From: Mucilaginibacter sp. L3T2-6
GTDB taxonomy: Bacteria; Bacteroidota; Bacteroidia; Sphingobacteriales; Sphingobacteriaceae
NCBI RefSeq assembly: GCF_030519355.1
Contig: NZ_JAUMKC010000003.1
Coordinates: 186,001-250,000 of the forward strand
Reading direction: 5' to 3'
Length of the DNA stretch: 64,000 nt
Part shown: piece after piece, positions 18,276-27,653 of the stretch
Layout: every line of letters starts with the position of its first letter
How positions within the stretch are numbered: position 1 is the stretch's first letter
Made by a program: the position numbers and the translations under genes
The notes under the pieces: model-generated
Database searches by the model: none
What the model was told of the DNA's origin: nothing
Seen by the model: the letters and a program-made list of their open reading frames with translations, nothing else

Positions 18276-21200
18276 TTAAAATTTAACACTTGCGCCCAAA
18301 TTGATTACTCTCGACTGTATGTAATAGTGCCCGTCTGAACTGGTTGATTCAGGATCATAAATGTGCTGCTTAGCCAACGTAGCCAGGTTTAGCCCGTTTG
18401 CATAAATACGTAAATTGCTGATACCAACTTTTTTACCGATAGTAGATGGAATGGTATATCCCAATTCAACGTTTTTAAGCCTTATATAATTCATATTGAG
18501 CAGCCAGTAAGTATTCCCGTTTGAGAAATACTGGTTATTACGGTCAACAGTACGAGGGTAAACTGTGCTTGGGTTATCAACTGTCCAGCGATGATCGTAG
18601 CTGTATTGGGTGAAGTTACCGATAGTTCCGGACTCGGTCTGGAAATAAAGTTGTGCACCTGCAGCGCCCTGGAACAAAACTGTTAAATCGAAGTTTTTAT
18701 ACTGAGCGCCGAAGCTTAATCCTCCCTGGAAGGTAGGACTGGTGTTCTTATCGTTTCTAACCTGGTCATCGCCGTTAATTTTACCGTCACCGTTCACATC
18801 TTTATATATCATGTCGCCTGGGCGCAAGGTGCTGGCGCCAACACCGCTGTAATCAACTTTGTTGGCATCAATCTGTGCCTGGGTAGCAAATATGCCTTCA
18901 TAAATGTAATACAAGCCGCTTCCGATAGGGTGGCCGGTTGATTTTTGCCAGTCCGGAGCGCCGGGTACTTCACCCCATTGATCAATCCTGTTTTTAGCAT
19001 AGCTGCCGGTAAGCCCAACATTGTACCTAAAGTCGCTACCGATGTTATCATGGTATGTTAACTGAAACTCCCATCCTTTATTGGTCACTTTCGCATAGTT
19101 TACCGGAGGCAACAGGGCAGCCGGTATACCGGTAGCCGGAACGGTTCCTCTTGAAGGCCATAAGATGTTGGTACGTTTATTTAAAAAGGCTTCCAATACG
19201 AAATCTAATTTCCCATTTAATGTTGTACCTTCCAATGCAACGTCGCTGTTATTGGCAACTTCCCATGTAAAGTTCGGATTGGGTGCTATACCTTCAGCAA
19301 GTGTTTGCACCGGTACGCCACCAATGATGTAGGAACCAATGTTATATAAGGACAGGAAGGCATATTCATCCAGCGTGCCGGTGGCAGGGTTAACCACATT
19401 ATCGTTACCCAACTGACCCCATGAGCCGCGAAGCTTTAAGTTTTGAATAAACTTCACGTTGCCTTTAAACCAGTTTTCTTCGGATATTCTCCAGCCGGCA
19501 GAAATCCCGGGGAAGAAGCCAAAACGATGCGCTTCTGGGAAGATATATGAACCATCTACCCTCCATAAAAACTCAGCGAGATACTTTTCTTTATAGTTGT
19601 ATCCAACCCTGCCGAAGTAGCTTAATCGTGCTTTTTCCCAGGCGCCGCCGTAGTTGCCAATTTCGGCATTTCCGCCCGCGTTCAACTGATCAATTGCGGT
19701 TGAGTTATAATATTTACGGCTTGCGCCAAAGTAGCTCGCATTTGATTTTTCTTTAGTTACACCGGCAAGCACCACAATGTTATGGCCGCCAAAATTATGG
19801 GTATAGCTTGCTATGCCTTCAAGCATGGTGCTTTGTTCGTCGTCAGAACCCTGGCTAAGGTTTGCCTGGGCCGGGCCGCGTGCCACCTTGGTAAGCACCG
19901 GGGTTTTTCCATCAGCTTCATAATGTACATTGTCCCAGCTGTATACATACCATGGAGTTTGCCATGCTTTTGTTTGCTGCATATACTTATCAATAGCTAC
20001 GTTACCTGTAAACTTCAGCCCTTCTACGCCCGGAACCGTGATTTCGATTTTTCCGTTGGTCTGCACATAGTAACGGGTATCTTTATTGTAACCCGTTTGG
20101 TTAGTGGTGATCAGCACAGGCTGCTGGCCGTTTTCAATATCCGGTCCCGGCAATCCATTTGGCCAGTAAGCAGGTTTATACGGATAACCACGCATCAGCA
20201 TCCTGAAAATATCGCCGGCACCGCCACCATTAGGAAAAAAACGGTTTTCCTGGCGGCCTGATACGCCAAACGAGGTGCTTATATATTTATTTACTTTAGC
20301 GTCAAGGTTCATGCGGAAGTCATACTGCTTGTAACCGGTAGCTGAATTTTTGTAGTAACCGTCCTGGCTTTCGTATCCGATAGAGGTTAAGTACTTCACG
20401 TTTTCTGAACCGCCCGATAACTGAACATTTTGGCGTGACTGGGGTGACCAGGTTTTTAAAGTGGCCTTAAACCAATCGGTGTTAGGGTGGCCCCATGGGT
20501 CGGAACCGTCGGCAAATTTTTTGAAATCAGATGGCTGGAAGGTCGCTGTAGTGGTTGCTCCGTTGTCGGGCCTGGTAAAGCTGCCTGTTGATTTAAATGC
20601 TGCTGCTGCATCGGCCCAGTATTGCGAAGGCAGGTTGTACAGGTCAATTTCATTCACCATCGTGGCATATTCAGTTGAATTAGCCATTTTAGGAATTACA
20701 GTAGGCTGCGACCATCCGTGATTGTAAGTATAAGAGATGTCGGGCTTACCCGTTTTACCATGTTTGGTGGTAACCAGGATAACGCCATTTGCCGCCCTGG
20801 AACCATATATAGCTGCAGAGGCGTCTTTCAGAACGGAGATACTTTCAACATCTGCAGGGTTTATACGGTCAATAGTGTTCTGGCCGGCCGGTGAGGGGAC
20901 ACCGTCAATTACCACCAGCGGATCGCTGTTACCCAAAGTGTTCGTGCCCCGTATACGTATTGTAGCGCCGTCGTATCCCGGTTCGCCGCCTGAGTTGGTG
21001 GCGGTTACGCCGGCCATACGCCCGGCTATTGAATTAGATAGGTTAGTTGCCGGTGACTTTATCAGCTCGTCGCCCTTAACGGCAACTACTGCACCCGTAA
21101 GTGTAGCTTTCTTTTGTACACCATAACCTACTACAACAACCTCGTTGAGGCCTTTCGCGGATGCCTGTAGTTTAATATTAAGCGTGGTTTGGCCGTTTAC

Positions 21201-21560
21201 CGGTACCTCTAACGTGTTGTAACCGATGTATGATACCACTAATACTGCGTTATCAGGGGCGGTAAGCGAGAAATTACCGTTCACATCGGTAAGCGTACCG
21301 CTATTGGTATCTTTAATTTTTACCGACACGCCGATCAGGGTTTCACCGGTAGCCTGGTCGGTTACTTTTCCTTTAATATTTATTGGCGCTGCAATGGTTT
21401 TATTATAACCGGAAGCGCTTTTGACAAGCGCGGGTAAATTAGCATTGCTACCTGCCGCATTCGCACCATCGGTAAGCAGCAAAAATACCGGCAAGAAACC
21501 TGATATTATCTTTGAGCGCTTTAATAAAATGCGTGCTTGTTTAGATAAAAAATGTTGCAT
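18276..21560 (-). CDS. SusC/RagA-family TonB-dependent outer-membrane transporter
   Basis: 1094 residues. A signal segment is followed by a carboxypeptidase-regulatory-like domain (about residues 60-135, INIKGKVTDQATGETLIGVSV), the TonB box region LNEVVVVGYG, and a plug domain with IRIRGTNTLGNSDPLVVIDG and VLKDASAAIYGSRAANGVILV. The beta-barrel ends in VINLGASVKF with a terminal aromatic residue, as required for outer-membrane assembly. It imports a ligand using TonB and the proton-motive force together with SusD. It is the first gene of the operon; the sensor gene lies upstream in the same orientation, with 412 bp of regulatory sequence between them. Substrate is unknown. Confidence 0.96.
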   Translation of the reverse strand: MQHFLSKQARILLKRSKIISGFLPVFLLLTDGANAAGSNANLPALVKSASGYNKTIAAPINIKGKVTDQATGETLIGVSVKIKDTNSGTLTDVNGNFSLTAPDNAVLVVSYIGYNTLEVPVNGQTTLNIKLQASAKGLNEVVVVGYGVQKKATLTGAVVAVKGDELIKSPATNLSNSIAGRMAGVTATNSGGEPGYDGATIRIRGTNTLGNSDPLVVIDGVPSPAGQNTIDRINPADVESISVLKDASAAIYGSRAANGVILVTTKHGKTGKPDISYTYNHGWSQPTVIPKMANSTEYATMVNEIDLYNLPSQYWADAAAAFKSTGSFTRPDNGATTTATFQPSDFKKFADGSDPWGHPNTDWFKATLKTWSPQSRQNVQLSGGSENVKYLTSIGYESQDGYYKNSATGYKQYDFRMNLDAKVNKYISTSFGVSGRQENRFFPNGGGAGDIFRMLMRGYPYKPAYWPNGLPGPDIENGQQPVLITTNQTGYNKDTRYYVQTNGKIEITVPGVEGLKFTGNVAIDKYMQQTKAWQTPWYVYSWDNVHYEADGKTPVLTKVARGPAQANLSQGSDDEQSTMLEGIASYTHNFGGHNIVVLAGVTKEKSNASYFGASRKYYNSTAIDQLNAGGNAEIGNYGGAWEKARLSYFGRVGYNYKEKYLAEFLWRVDGSYIFPEAHRFGFFPGISAGWRISEENWFKGNVKFIQNLKLRGSWGQLGNDNVVNPATGTLDEYAFLSLYNIGSYIIGGVPVQTLAEGIAPNPNFTWEVANNSDVALEGTTLNGKLDFVLEAFLNKRTNILWPSRGTVPATGIPAALLPPVNYAKVTNKGWEFQLTYHDNIGSDFRYNVGLTGSYAKNRIDQWGEVPGAPDWQKSTGHPIGSGLYYIYEGIFATQAQIDANKVDYSGVGASTLRPGDMIYKDVNGDGKINGDDQVRNDKNTSPTFQGGLSFGAQYKNFDLTVLFQGAAGAQLYFQTESGTIGNFTQYSYDHRWTVDNPSTVYPRTVDRNNQYFSNGNTYWLLNMNYIRLKNVELGYTIPSTIGKKVGISNLRIYANGLNLATLAKQHIYDPESTSSDGHYYIQSRVINLGASVKF

Positions 21561-21972
21561 AGTTGATTTTTTGAGATAAGAAAATTGATAGATTCTAATT
21601 CGCGGCGATTACATGATCGCCATACAATCACTTTCGGAGTTTAAGGGCGCTTTTTTTCTTCCATTTTTCATGTTTTAGGTTAATAATAAATTGGTTTATA
21701 TTAATTGTACTGGTATTTACTAGCTGGCCGGCCTTATAACCGTATAAATTACATTTATAATTAAACCGCCTATTTTTTTGGCCCGGTTTATTGCCAACCG
21801 GGCTGCGGAGTAGTTATAAATTAAAAAATGTAAAAGATACAGGTATTATTGGCAACGCTAATCTGGTGATAAAAGCGAACTAAAAAGGGGGGGTAAATCG
21901 TAATTATAGGGGGGGTATTTAATAATATTAGCCAAATAGGCTACTTTTTGAACAAAAAAAACGATTTTGATC
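21561..21972 (-). promoter_or_regulatory. susC upstream control region with long leader
   Basis: The 412 bp between the hybrid sensor stop and the susC start hold no gene. Near susC, GGCGAT-TACATG-ATCGCC (21604-21621) can form a 6-bp hairpin in the leader. Farther upstream is the G-run direct repeat annotated separately. No clear TAnnTTTG box was found, as might be expected for an activator-dependent promoter. Confidence 0.5.
21887..21917 (-). promoter_or_regulatory. direct repeat GGGGGGGTA, candidate binding site of the hybrid regulator
   Basis: GGGGGGGTA occurs at 21887-21895 and again at 21909-21917, 22 bp apart, i.e. two helical turns. On the coding (minus) strand it reads TACCCCCCC-N13-TACCCCCCC, about 330 bp upstream of susC. 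Two half-sites in direct orientation one or two turns apart are what an AraC-type DNA-binding domain, such as the one at the end of the adjacent hybrid sensor, usually contacts. The assignment is inferred from position and spacing. Confidence 0.5.
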
Positions 21973-24900
21973 TTACTGCTTTGTAACAAAACGTTTACTT
22001 ACAGGATTGAACTGGCTCCTGTGTTTCCTGATATATTCCGACGGGTTAATGCCGAACAATTTACTAAACTGCTCACGGAAATATTTGGCGTTATTAATAC
22101 CAACTTTATAAGCGGCCTCGGCTACTGTAAAATCTGAATTCAGCATCAGCTCCGCTGCTTTGCGCAGCCTGATATATCTGATAAATTCATTCGCCGAGCC
22201 GCCGGAAATAGCTTTAATTTTTTTGTAGAGGTTAGAATGACTCATTCCTATTTCGTCGGACAAATTTTTGATGCTAAACTGCTCATCCTCCAAATGGCTT
22301 TCAACAATGGCGATACACTTTTCCAAAAATTCTTTGTATTCAGAAGGTACTTTCAGCCCGTTTGATTTTAGGGTAATGGCATTATAAAAGAACTGATGCA
22401 GATTTTCGCGGCTTTTTATCAGGCCGTTAACCCTCGCTACAAGTACTTCTTTGTCAAAAGGTTTGGTAACATAATCGTCGGCGCCGCATTCTATCCCCTT
22501 TAACTTAATCTCGGGCAACGCATTTGCGGTTAATAAAATAAACGGAATGTGATTTAAGGCAGGCTCCTTTTTTACACGGCTGCAAAGGTCAATGCCGCTC
22601 AGGCCGTTCATCATTACATCGCTGATAATTAAATCCGGCATCAGCTTACAGATCATGGTATAGCCGTCGTTGGCGTTGTCTGCCTCAAAAACTTCATACT
22701 CATCTTTGAATATCTGGGATATATATTGCCGCACCTGGTGATTGTCTTCAATTACAAGCAGCACTTTTTTGGGGCTGACCAATGCATTGTAAGCATCGGC
22801 CGGAACGTGGTTTAAACATTCGCTCTCCGCAACCAGTTCTTCATCGTCCATGAGTTCATCCAGGAATACGGATGGTTCGGCGGTATCTTCAAAAATCAAG
22901 GTATTACCAAAATGTTTCTTGCCTTTTAAAAGCATAACACTGAAAGTACTGCCGTTGGCCTCCTCGCTTTCATAGCTTATACAGCCCTGGTGACTATCGA
23001 TAAATGTTTTAACCAGGTAAAGGCCTATGCCAAACCCGCCGCTGTGCGACTGGCTGATGTTTTGGATCTGGAAGAACCTGTCGAAAAGCTTTTCGCCAAT
23101 TTCTTTGCTTATTCCATAACCCGAATCTTTTACACTTATAGTTACGCTATCGCTGTTTTCGGTAATTATACAGCTTACCTTACCATGATCGGGCGTAAAT
23201 TTTATAGCATTTGAAATAAGATTGAAAAATACAATCTCCATCTTCTCCCGGTCTGCATAAACTTGTATATTTTCGCTTTCACTGCTAAAGTCAATCTGCA
23301 AGTTTTTAGCCTTTGCCTGGTAATCAAAGTATAAGGTTACGTCCCGGCAAAGGTCGACAATATTCAATTTTACAACAGTGAGTTTATCGCCGCCGCTATC
23401 CGCTTTCCTGAAGAGCAGTAATTGGTCAGTGAGGCTTAACAGTCGTTTGGCATTCCGGTAAACCACCTTTAACGTGTTTGTATCGGTTGAATTATTTGTC
23501 TGTCCGGCCAGCATTTCCTTCAGCGGGTTTATGATTAATGTAAGCGGGGTACGATATTCGTGCGAGATATTGGTGAAAAAAGAAAGCTTTTTCTCGTTCA
23601 GCGCTTTTTCCTGTTCGGCAGTGATCTGTGCCAGCTTGATATCGTATCTAAGTTTCGACTGGTTGTTTTTATACCGGAGGTAATAATAAATCAGTGCTAT
23701 GGCAAATAATACATAAAGCGTCCAGGCGTACCATGTTTTATACCAGGGTGGCAAGATACGGATGTTTATAGACGCGTAATCATCAAACCAAACTCCATCC
23801 TGGTTAGATGCCTTTACTTTAAATATGTAAGTACCCGGCTCCAGGTAACGGTAGGTGGCCGACTTTTGCGTTTTTACATAATTCCATCCTTTATCCAGGC
23901 CTACCAGCCGGTAAGCAAATTCACTCTTGTCTGAATAGGCATAATTTAATGCCACATATTCCACGGAAAATACAGACTGATCCGGCTTTAAGGTAATTTC
24001 TGCGGCCCTGTTGATGGTGGTGCTTAAAATGTGGTCTTTTTCGCCAACTTCTACATCTTTGTTAAATAACTGCAGGCCAGTAATTAATACTTTCGGCTTG
24101 AAGGTACTTCGTTTAACCTCGTCCGGAAAGAAAATGTTGTAGCCCTCTGTGCCGCCAAAGCACATAAAATTATCCCTTATGCTGTACATGGATGATCCGG
24201 GGCTGAAATGACCTCCCTGCAAACCATTAGATACATCGTAATTTAAAATGCTTCCCGTTTTACTTTCAATTTTCGATAATCCTTTATTTGTACTTACCCA
24301 TATATTACTTTTACCATCCTGCTGAATAGAATTTATGGTATTATTGGCCAGGCCGTCGCCTTCCATAAACCTTTTAATGATTTTATTGCTCAAATCATAT
24401 ATGATAAGGCCATTGCTCTCGGTGCCTATCAATAATTTATTACCAAAGCACTTGAGTGAATAAATAACCCTGCTTGGTAAAAATTCTGCTAATTGTTTAT
24501 CGTTAAAGCAGGCTGAAAATTTATTATGCTTTTTATCATAGCACAATAAGCCGCTGCCATAAGTCCCTACATAGATAACCCCTTTGTTATCCTGGCATAT
24601 TGCGCGGATATTATCGCCGGGTAAAGCCTTGTTAGCAGTTGAATAATTGATAAACTTAGTGCCATTTTTGGGCAGAATACTTATGCCGCCATTGTTTGTC
24701 CCCACCCACAGGTTGTCGTCCGAGTCTTCAAAAATGGCTCTCACATCGTTTTTACACAAGCTCGTCGGGTCACCGGCGTTATGCATATAGTTAGTGAACC
24801 TGCCATTTTTTTTGCTGTACTTAAATAAGCCGTTTGCGTATGAACCGAACCACAAATCGTTATTGCGCGAACGGTATGCAGACAAAATAGCTACATTCTT

Positions 24901-26127
24901 TAACGGCGCACCCGGAACATCAGCGAAATAATGCTGGATAACCTCTCCGGTCAGTTTCTTTTTATATATGCCGTCTCCGTCTGTACCAAGCCATAGATAT
25001 CCTTCGTCATCCATGCACATGCCATAGTACCGCAGATAGCCGGTGCTGTTGGCATCTCTAAGCTTATTTTGAAACTTCTTAAATTTTCCGGGAAGGTTAC
25101 TTAGTAAATATACACCGTCGCCATAAGTGCCGGCCCACACATTTTTATCTTTATCCAAGTACAGCCTGAATACGGTGCGCTCTGTTACCGTAAAGTTGTC
25201 CTCGGTTTTTACAGGCTGGATATTTATATTGCGGAAGCCGGTCGCGGTAGCTTTCTGCAGGTCCAGCCGGTACAGTCCTCCGTCCTGCAGCCCTATCAGC
25301 AAATTATGGTCATTATCTTCCAGGAGTGATGAAAAAACATTGCTCCGCATCTGGTAAGTAGGGCCATAAAAGGTCTCTATTTTATTTTCATTCCTTTTAT
25401 AAACCGCCAGCCCCTTGTTTGTAGCTATCCAAATGTTCGAATACTCATCTTCTGTAATAGCGTTCACCCGTGCGGCAGGCACCTCATTTAGCGGCATCTG
25501 GTTATTCAGGCTGTTTTTAACCTGGCCGTTTGCCGTGGCGAAAACAGAAACGGCAGTTTCCGCACCGACCCATAATAGCCCTCTGGAATCCTGGTAGGCA
25601 TAGGTAGATGAATTAACTGTACCTGGTGAGATATTTTTAAGATTGAAATTTTGAAAGCTGCCGGTTTTTTTATTATACGAAAATACTCCCCTGGTATAAG
25701 TTGAAAACCAAACTATGTTTTTTACAGCCGTTATACTGGTTAAATCGTTTACCGCTATGTTTGCCGCCCACTTAAACTTTATATACTTTTCAGTATTCGG
25801 ATCAAACTGATAAATCCCCTGCCGGGTCGAAAGCCATATCGCACCATCAGCATCCTTGCAGATCATATCTATATAATTGCTGGGCAAGCTGTTTGGGTTG
25901 GCAGCATTATGCTTAAAAACCTTGAAATTTATGCCATCAAACCGGTTTAACCCGTCTTCGGTGGCCAGCCAGATAAAGCCATTATCATCCTGCACAATGC
26001 CGGTTATGTAGCCATAGGAAAGGCCATCCCTGGAAGAATACTTTACAATCTTTCTGTCGTATGATTGCTGGGCGCATGCAATTGCACCATAAATTATACA
26101 AAGTATAATCAGGCAGGCCTTTCTCAT
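21973..26127 (-). CDS. hybrid two-component system regulator (HTCS) of the SusCD operon
   Basis: A 1384-residue one-protein signalling system. A signal peptide is followed by two seven-bladed regulator propellers (blades such as GFIWLATEDGLNRFDG, LLWVGAETAVS) over about residues 25-740, a Y_Y_Y domain, one transmembrane helix near 820 (WYAWTLYVLFAIALIYYYL), HisKA with H-box NISHEYRTPL, HATPase_c with NLISNAIKFTP and DSGYGI, a receiver with the phosphoacceptor in LIISDVMM, and a C-terminal AraC helix-turn-helix (about 1285-1372). It senses a periplasmic breakdown product and activates transcription of the linked susC operon. All catalytic motifs are intact. It lies immediately upstream of susC on the same strand. 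Confidence 0.95.
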   Translation of the reverse strand: MRKACLIILCIIYGAIACAQQSYDRKIVKYSSRDGLSYGYITGIVQDDNGFIWLATEDGLNRFDGINFKVFKHNAANPNSLPSNYIDMICKDADGAIWLSTRQGIYQFDPNTEKYIKFKWAANIAVNDLTSITAVKNIVWFSTYTRGVFSYNKKTGSFQNFNLKNISPGTVNSSTYAYQDSRGLLWVGAETAVSVFATANGQVKNSLNNQMPLNEVPAARVNAITEDEYSNIWIATNKGLAVYKRNENKIETFYGPTYQMRSNVFSSLLEDNDHNLLIGLQDGGLYRLDLQKATATGFRNINIQPVKTEDNFTVTERTVFRLYLDKDKNVWAGTYGDGVYLLSNLPGKFKKFQNKLRDANSTGYLRYYGMCMDDEGYLWLGTDGDGIYKKKLTGEVIQHYFADVPGAPLKNVAILSAYRSRNNDLWFGSYANGLFKYSKKNGRFTNYMHNAGDPTSLCKNDVRAIFEDSDDNLWVGTNNGGISILPKNGTKFINYSTANKALPGDNIRAICQDNKGVIYVGTYGSGLLCYDKKHNKFSACFNDKQLAEFLPSRVIYSLKCFGNKLLIGTESNGLIIYDLSNKIIKRFMEGDGLANNTINSIQQDGKSNIWVSTNKGLSKIESKTGSILNYDVSNGLQGGHFSPGSSMYSIRDNFMCFGGTEGYNIFFPDEVKRSTFKPKVLITGLQLFNKDVEVGEKDHILSTTINRAAEITLKPDQSVFSVEYVALNYAYSDKSEFAYRLVGLDKGWNYVKTQKSATYRYLEPGTYIFKVKASNQDGVWFDDYASINIRILPPWYKTWYAWTLYVLFAIALIYYYLRYKNNQSKLRYDIKLAQITAEQEKALNEKKLSFFTNISHEYRTPLTLIINPLKEMLAGQTNNSTDTNTLKVVYRNAKRLLSLTDQLLLFRKADSGGDKLTVVKLNIVDLCRDVTLYFDYQAKAKNLQIDFSSESENIQVYADREKMEIVFFNLISNAIKFTPDHGKVSCIITENSDSVTISVKDSGYGISKEIGEKLFDRFFQIQNISQSHSGGFGIGLYLVKTFIDSHQGCISYESEEANGSTFSVMLLKGKKHFGNTLIFEDTAEPSVFLDELMDDEELVAESECLNHVPADAYNALVSPKKVLLVIEDNHQVRQYISQIFKDEYEVFEADNANDGYTMICKLMPDLIISDVMMNGLSGIDLCSRVKKEPALNHIPFILLTANALPEIKLKGIECGADDYVTKPFDKEVLVARVNGLIKSRENLHQFFYNAITLKSNGLKVPSEYKEFLEKCIAIVESHLEDEQFSIKNLSDEIGMSHSNLYKKIKAISGGSANEFIRYIRLRKAAELMLNSDFTVAEAAYKVGINNAKYFREQFSKLFGINPSEYIRKHRSQFNPVSKRFVTKQ

Positions 26128-26173
26128 AAAATCAGTTAATTGGTGGTAATGCTGCCTTTGGCAACATTGTTAC

Positions 26174-26202
26174 CAAAACTAATAATTAAATTATCTTAAC
26201 AA
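26174..26202 (-). promoter_or_regulatory. promoter of the hybrid regulator gene
   Basis: On the minus strand TAGTTTTG (26181-26174) matches the Bacteroidota -7 consensus TAnnTTTG. A TTG sits 18 bp upstream (26202-26200). The start codon is 46 bp downstream. Confidence 0.5.
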
Positions 26203-26426
26203 TCCTGAAACTATAATTTTTTTATGATTGATATTAAATAAGCTGGTTCTATGGCGAATAATATTTAAAAGGACAGATAGCAAGGATGATGTTTTCGACG
26301 AGCAATTCGCCCACAGTATTTGCCAGGAGGTTACGCCGGTTATAGCTAGTTATGAAAATTTTAAGTTGTGTTAAATAATCAATTGCTTGACTATTAGGGC
26401 CTTGCTAACCGATTAAAATTCAAGAT

Positions 26427-26484
26427 ACTGATAGTCAATATGTTGTACACTGTTCGGGGTGTTCGGTAGAAAAACGGAACACTT
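26427..26484 (+). repeat. conserved intergenic hairpin element, copy A
   Basis: 58 bp from ACTGATAGTC to GAACACTT, alignable with one gap to 50965-51023. The right part is a hairpin with arms GTGTTC (26459-26464) and GAACAC (26477-26482). Copy B has GCGTTC and GAACGC at the same places, so one base pair has changed on both sides together. Confidence 0.6.
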
Positions 26485-26759
26485 ACAATTCACGGGCAAA
26501 CCATCTTACTGCGGCCTTTCGCAGCCCTCTGTTCCCGGCAATTTCACCACGCTGAAAAGCAAATGCACCTCTGGAGAATGGGCTCCTGCCGGATATAATT
26601 ATCTGACTATTCCTTTTGCTCATGTTTTAAGTGAATGACGGATAAGGAACTGTCAGCACACATTGAAATTCGGGCATCTTAGCCTGTACATCCTTAAGCC
26701 GGATATAAAACAAAATTCCAAAAGTCTTGTTGTCTACCCAAAAAACAAATTGTAAGATC

Positions 26760-27521
26760 ATGAAGAAACTATTTCTATTTAGCCTCCTAAGCCTTTGTTT
26801 TTTTGCCTGTAAAAAGGAAGATAACCATACCGGAAGCACGGCGCATGTTACGGTAAAAATGACAGATGCGCCTGGCGCTTTTGATGCTGTCATTCTAAAC
26901 ATCAAGGCCGTTGTAATAGTGACCGATAAAGGCGAGCAAACACTTGACGTTAACGGCGGCGCGGTAGATATTTTGCGATTCCGGTCAGGCAGGGATACGG
27001 TACTTGCCGATAAGGATATACCGGCCGGCACTATTCAGCAAGTCAGACTGGTACTTAACGACAGTGGTAACCGGGTTATCGTTGGGGGTATTTCGTATGA
27101 TTTGACTACGCCAAGCGGTCAAACCTCGGGCGTCAAGCTTAATGTTCACGAGCAATTGACGGCCGGCATTGCTTACACTATGCGCCTGGACTTTGATGCT
27201 GCACAATCTATCGTATTAACAGGGAATGGTAAATATATTCTCAAACCCGTTATCAGGGCGATTGCTACCGCCGCATCAGGTGCGCTTAGCGGCATGGTAA
27301 GCCCCGCTGTTTCATCGCCACAGGTTTATGCCATTATGGGAACCGATACTGTAGGCGCAGTTGCTGATGCGACAGGAAAATTTTACTTCCCCGGCCTGTC
27401 GGCCGGAACGTACCAGGTGAAATTTGTACCCGTCAGTCCTTATGCCATAAAAACGGTTAATAATGTTTCCGTTTCGACCGGAAACGTAACTGATATGGGC
27501 ACAGTTAGCATTACGCAATAA
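26760..27521 (+). CDS. DUF4382 lipoprotein with carboxypeptidase-regulatory-like tail
   Basis: 253 residues from ATG 26760, which gives MKKLFLFSLL and the lipobox CFFAC with Cys at about residue 16; an upstream in-frame ATG would bury the signal. The N-terminal two thirds match DUF4382 (VTVKMTDAPGAFDAVILNIKAV, DIPAGTIQQVRLVL, LKPVIRAI). The C-terminal third resembles a short carboxypeptidase-regulatory or Cna-B-like fold (YFPGLSAGTYQVKFVP). The protein is probably anchored in a membrane facing the periplasm. Function of DUF4382 is unknown. It ends before a strong shared terminator and faces the pirin gene. Confidence 0.85.
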   Translation: MKKLFLFSLLSLCFFACKKEDNHTGSTAHVTVKMTDAPGAFDAVILNIKAVVIVTDKGEQTLDVNGGAVDILRFRSGRDTVLADKDIPAGTIQQVRLVLNDSGNRVIVGGISYDLTTPSGQTSGVKLNVHEQLTAGIAYTMRLDFDAAQSIVLTGNGKYILKPVIRAIATAASGALSGMVSPAVSSPQVYAIMGTDTVGAVADATGKFYFPGLSAGTYQVKFVPVSPYAIKTVNNVSVSTGNVTDMGTVSITQ

Positions 27522-27605
27522 GTGGAGCAATTACCAGATCGCATCTTAACCGCGGCTGGAGCGATGGCTGGACCTTTATTAACTAATAATAAGAAGGCTG
27601 TAAAA

Positions 27606-27641
27606 ACAAGAACAGCGGCCCGAAAAAGGCGCTGTTCTTGT
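27606..27641. terminator. bidirectional intrinsic terminator
   Basis: Twelve-bp perfect arms ACAAGAACAGCG (27606-27617) and CGCTGTTCTTGT (27630-27641) around a 12-nt loop. An A-run on the left and TTTA on the right give weak U-tracts in both directions. It separates the convergent DUF4382 and pirin genes. Confidence 0.8.
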
Positions 27642-27653
27642 TTATGAAGATTA

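Larger units (their letters stand above)
26128..26759. other. gene-poor 0.6-kb region
   Basis: The region contains the HTCS promoter (minus strand) and a conserved hairpin element (26427-26484). It also has a coding-like + strand tail at about 26235-26370, ending in VTPVIASYENFKLC and a TAA, with no clear start; this may be the remnant of a decayed gene. A 46-codon basic minus-strand frame (26483-26623) was seen but not accepted as a gene. Confidence 0.4.

Noticed and set aside
26483..26623. 46-codon basic minus-strand frame with ATG
   Set aside because: Composition (Arg-rich, no domain) and lack of promoter or conservation evidence; could be chance.
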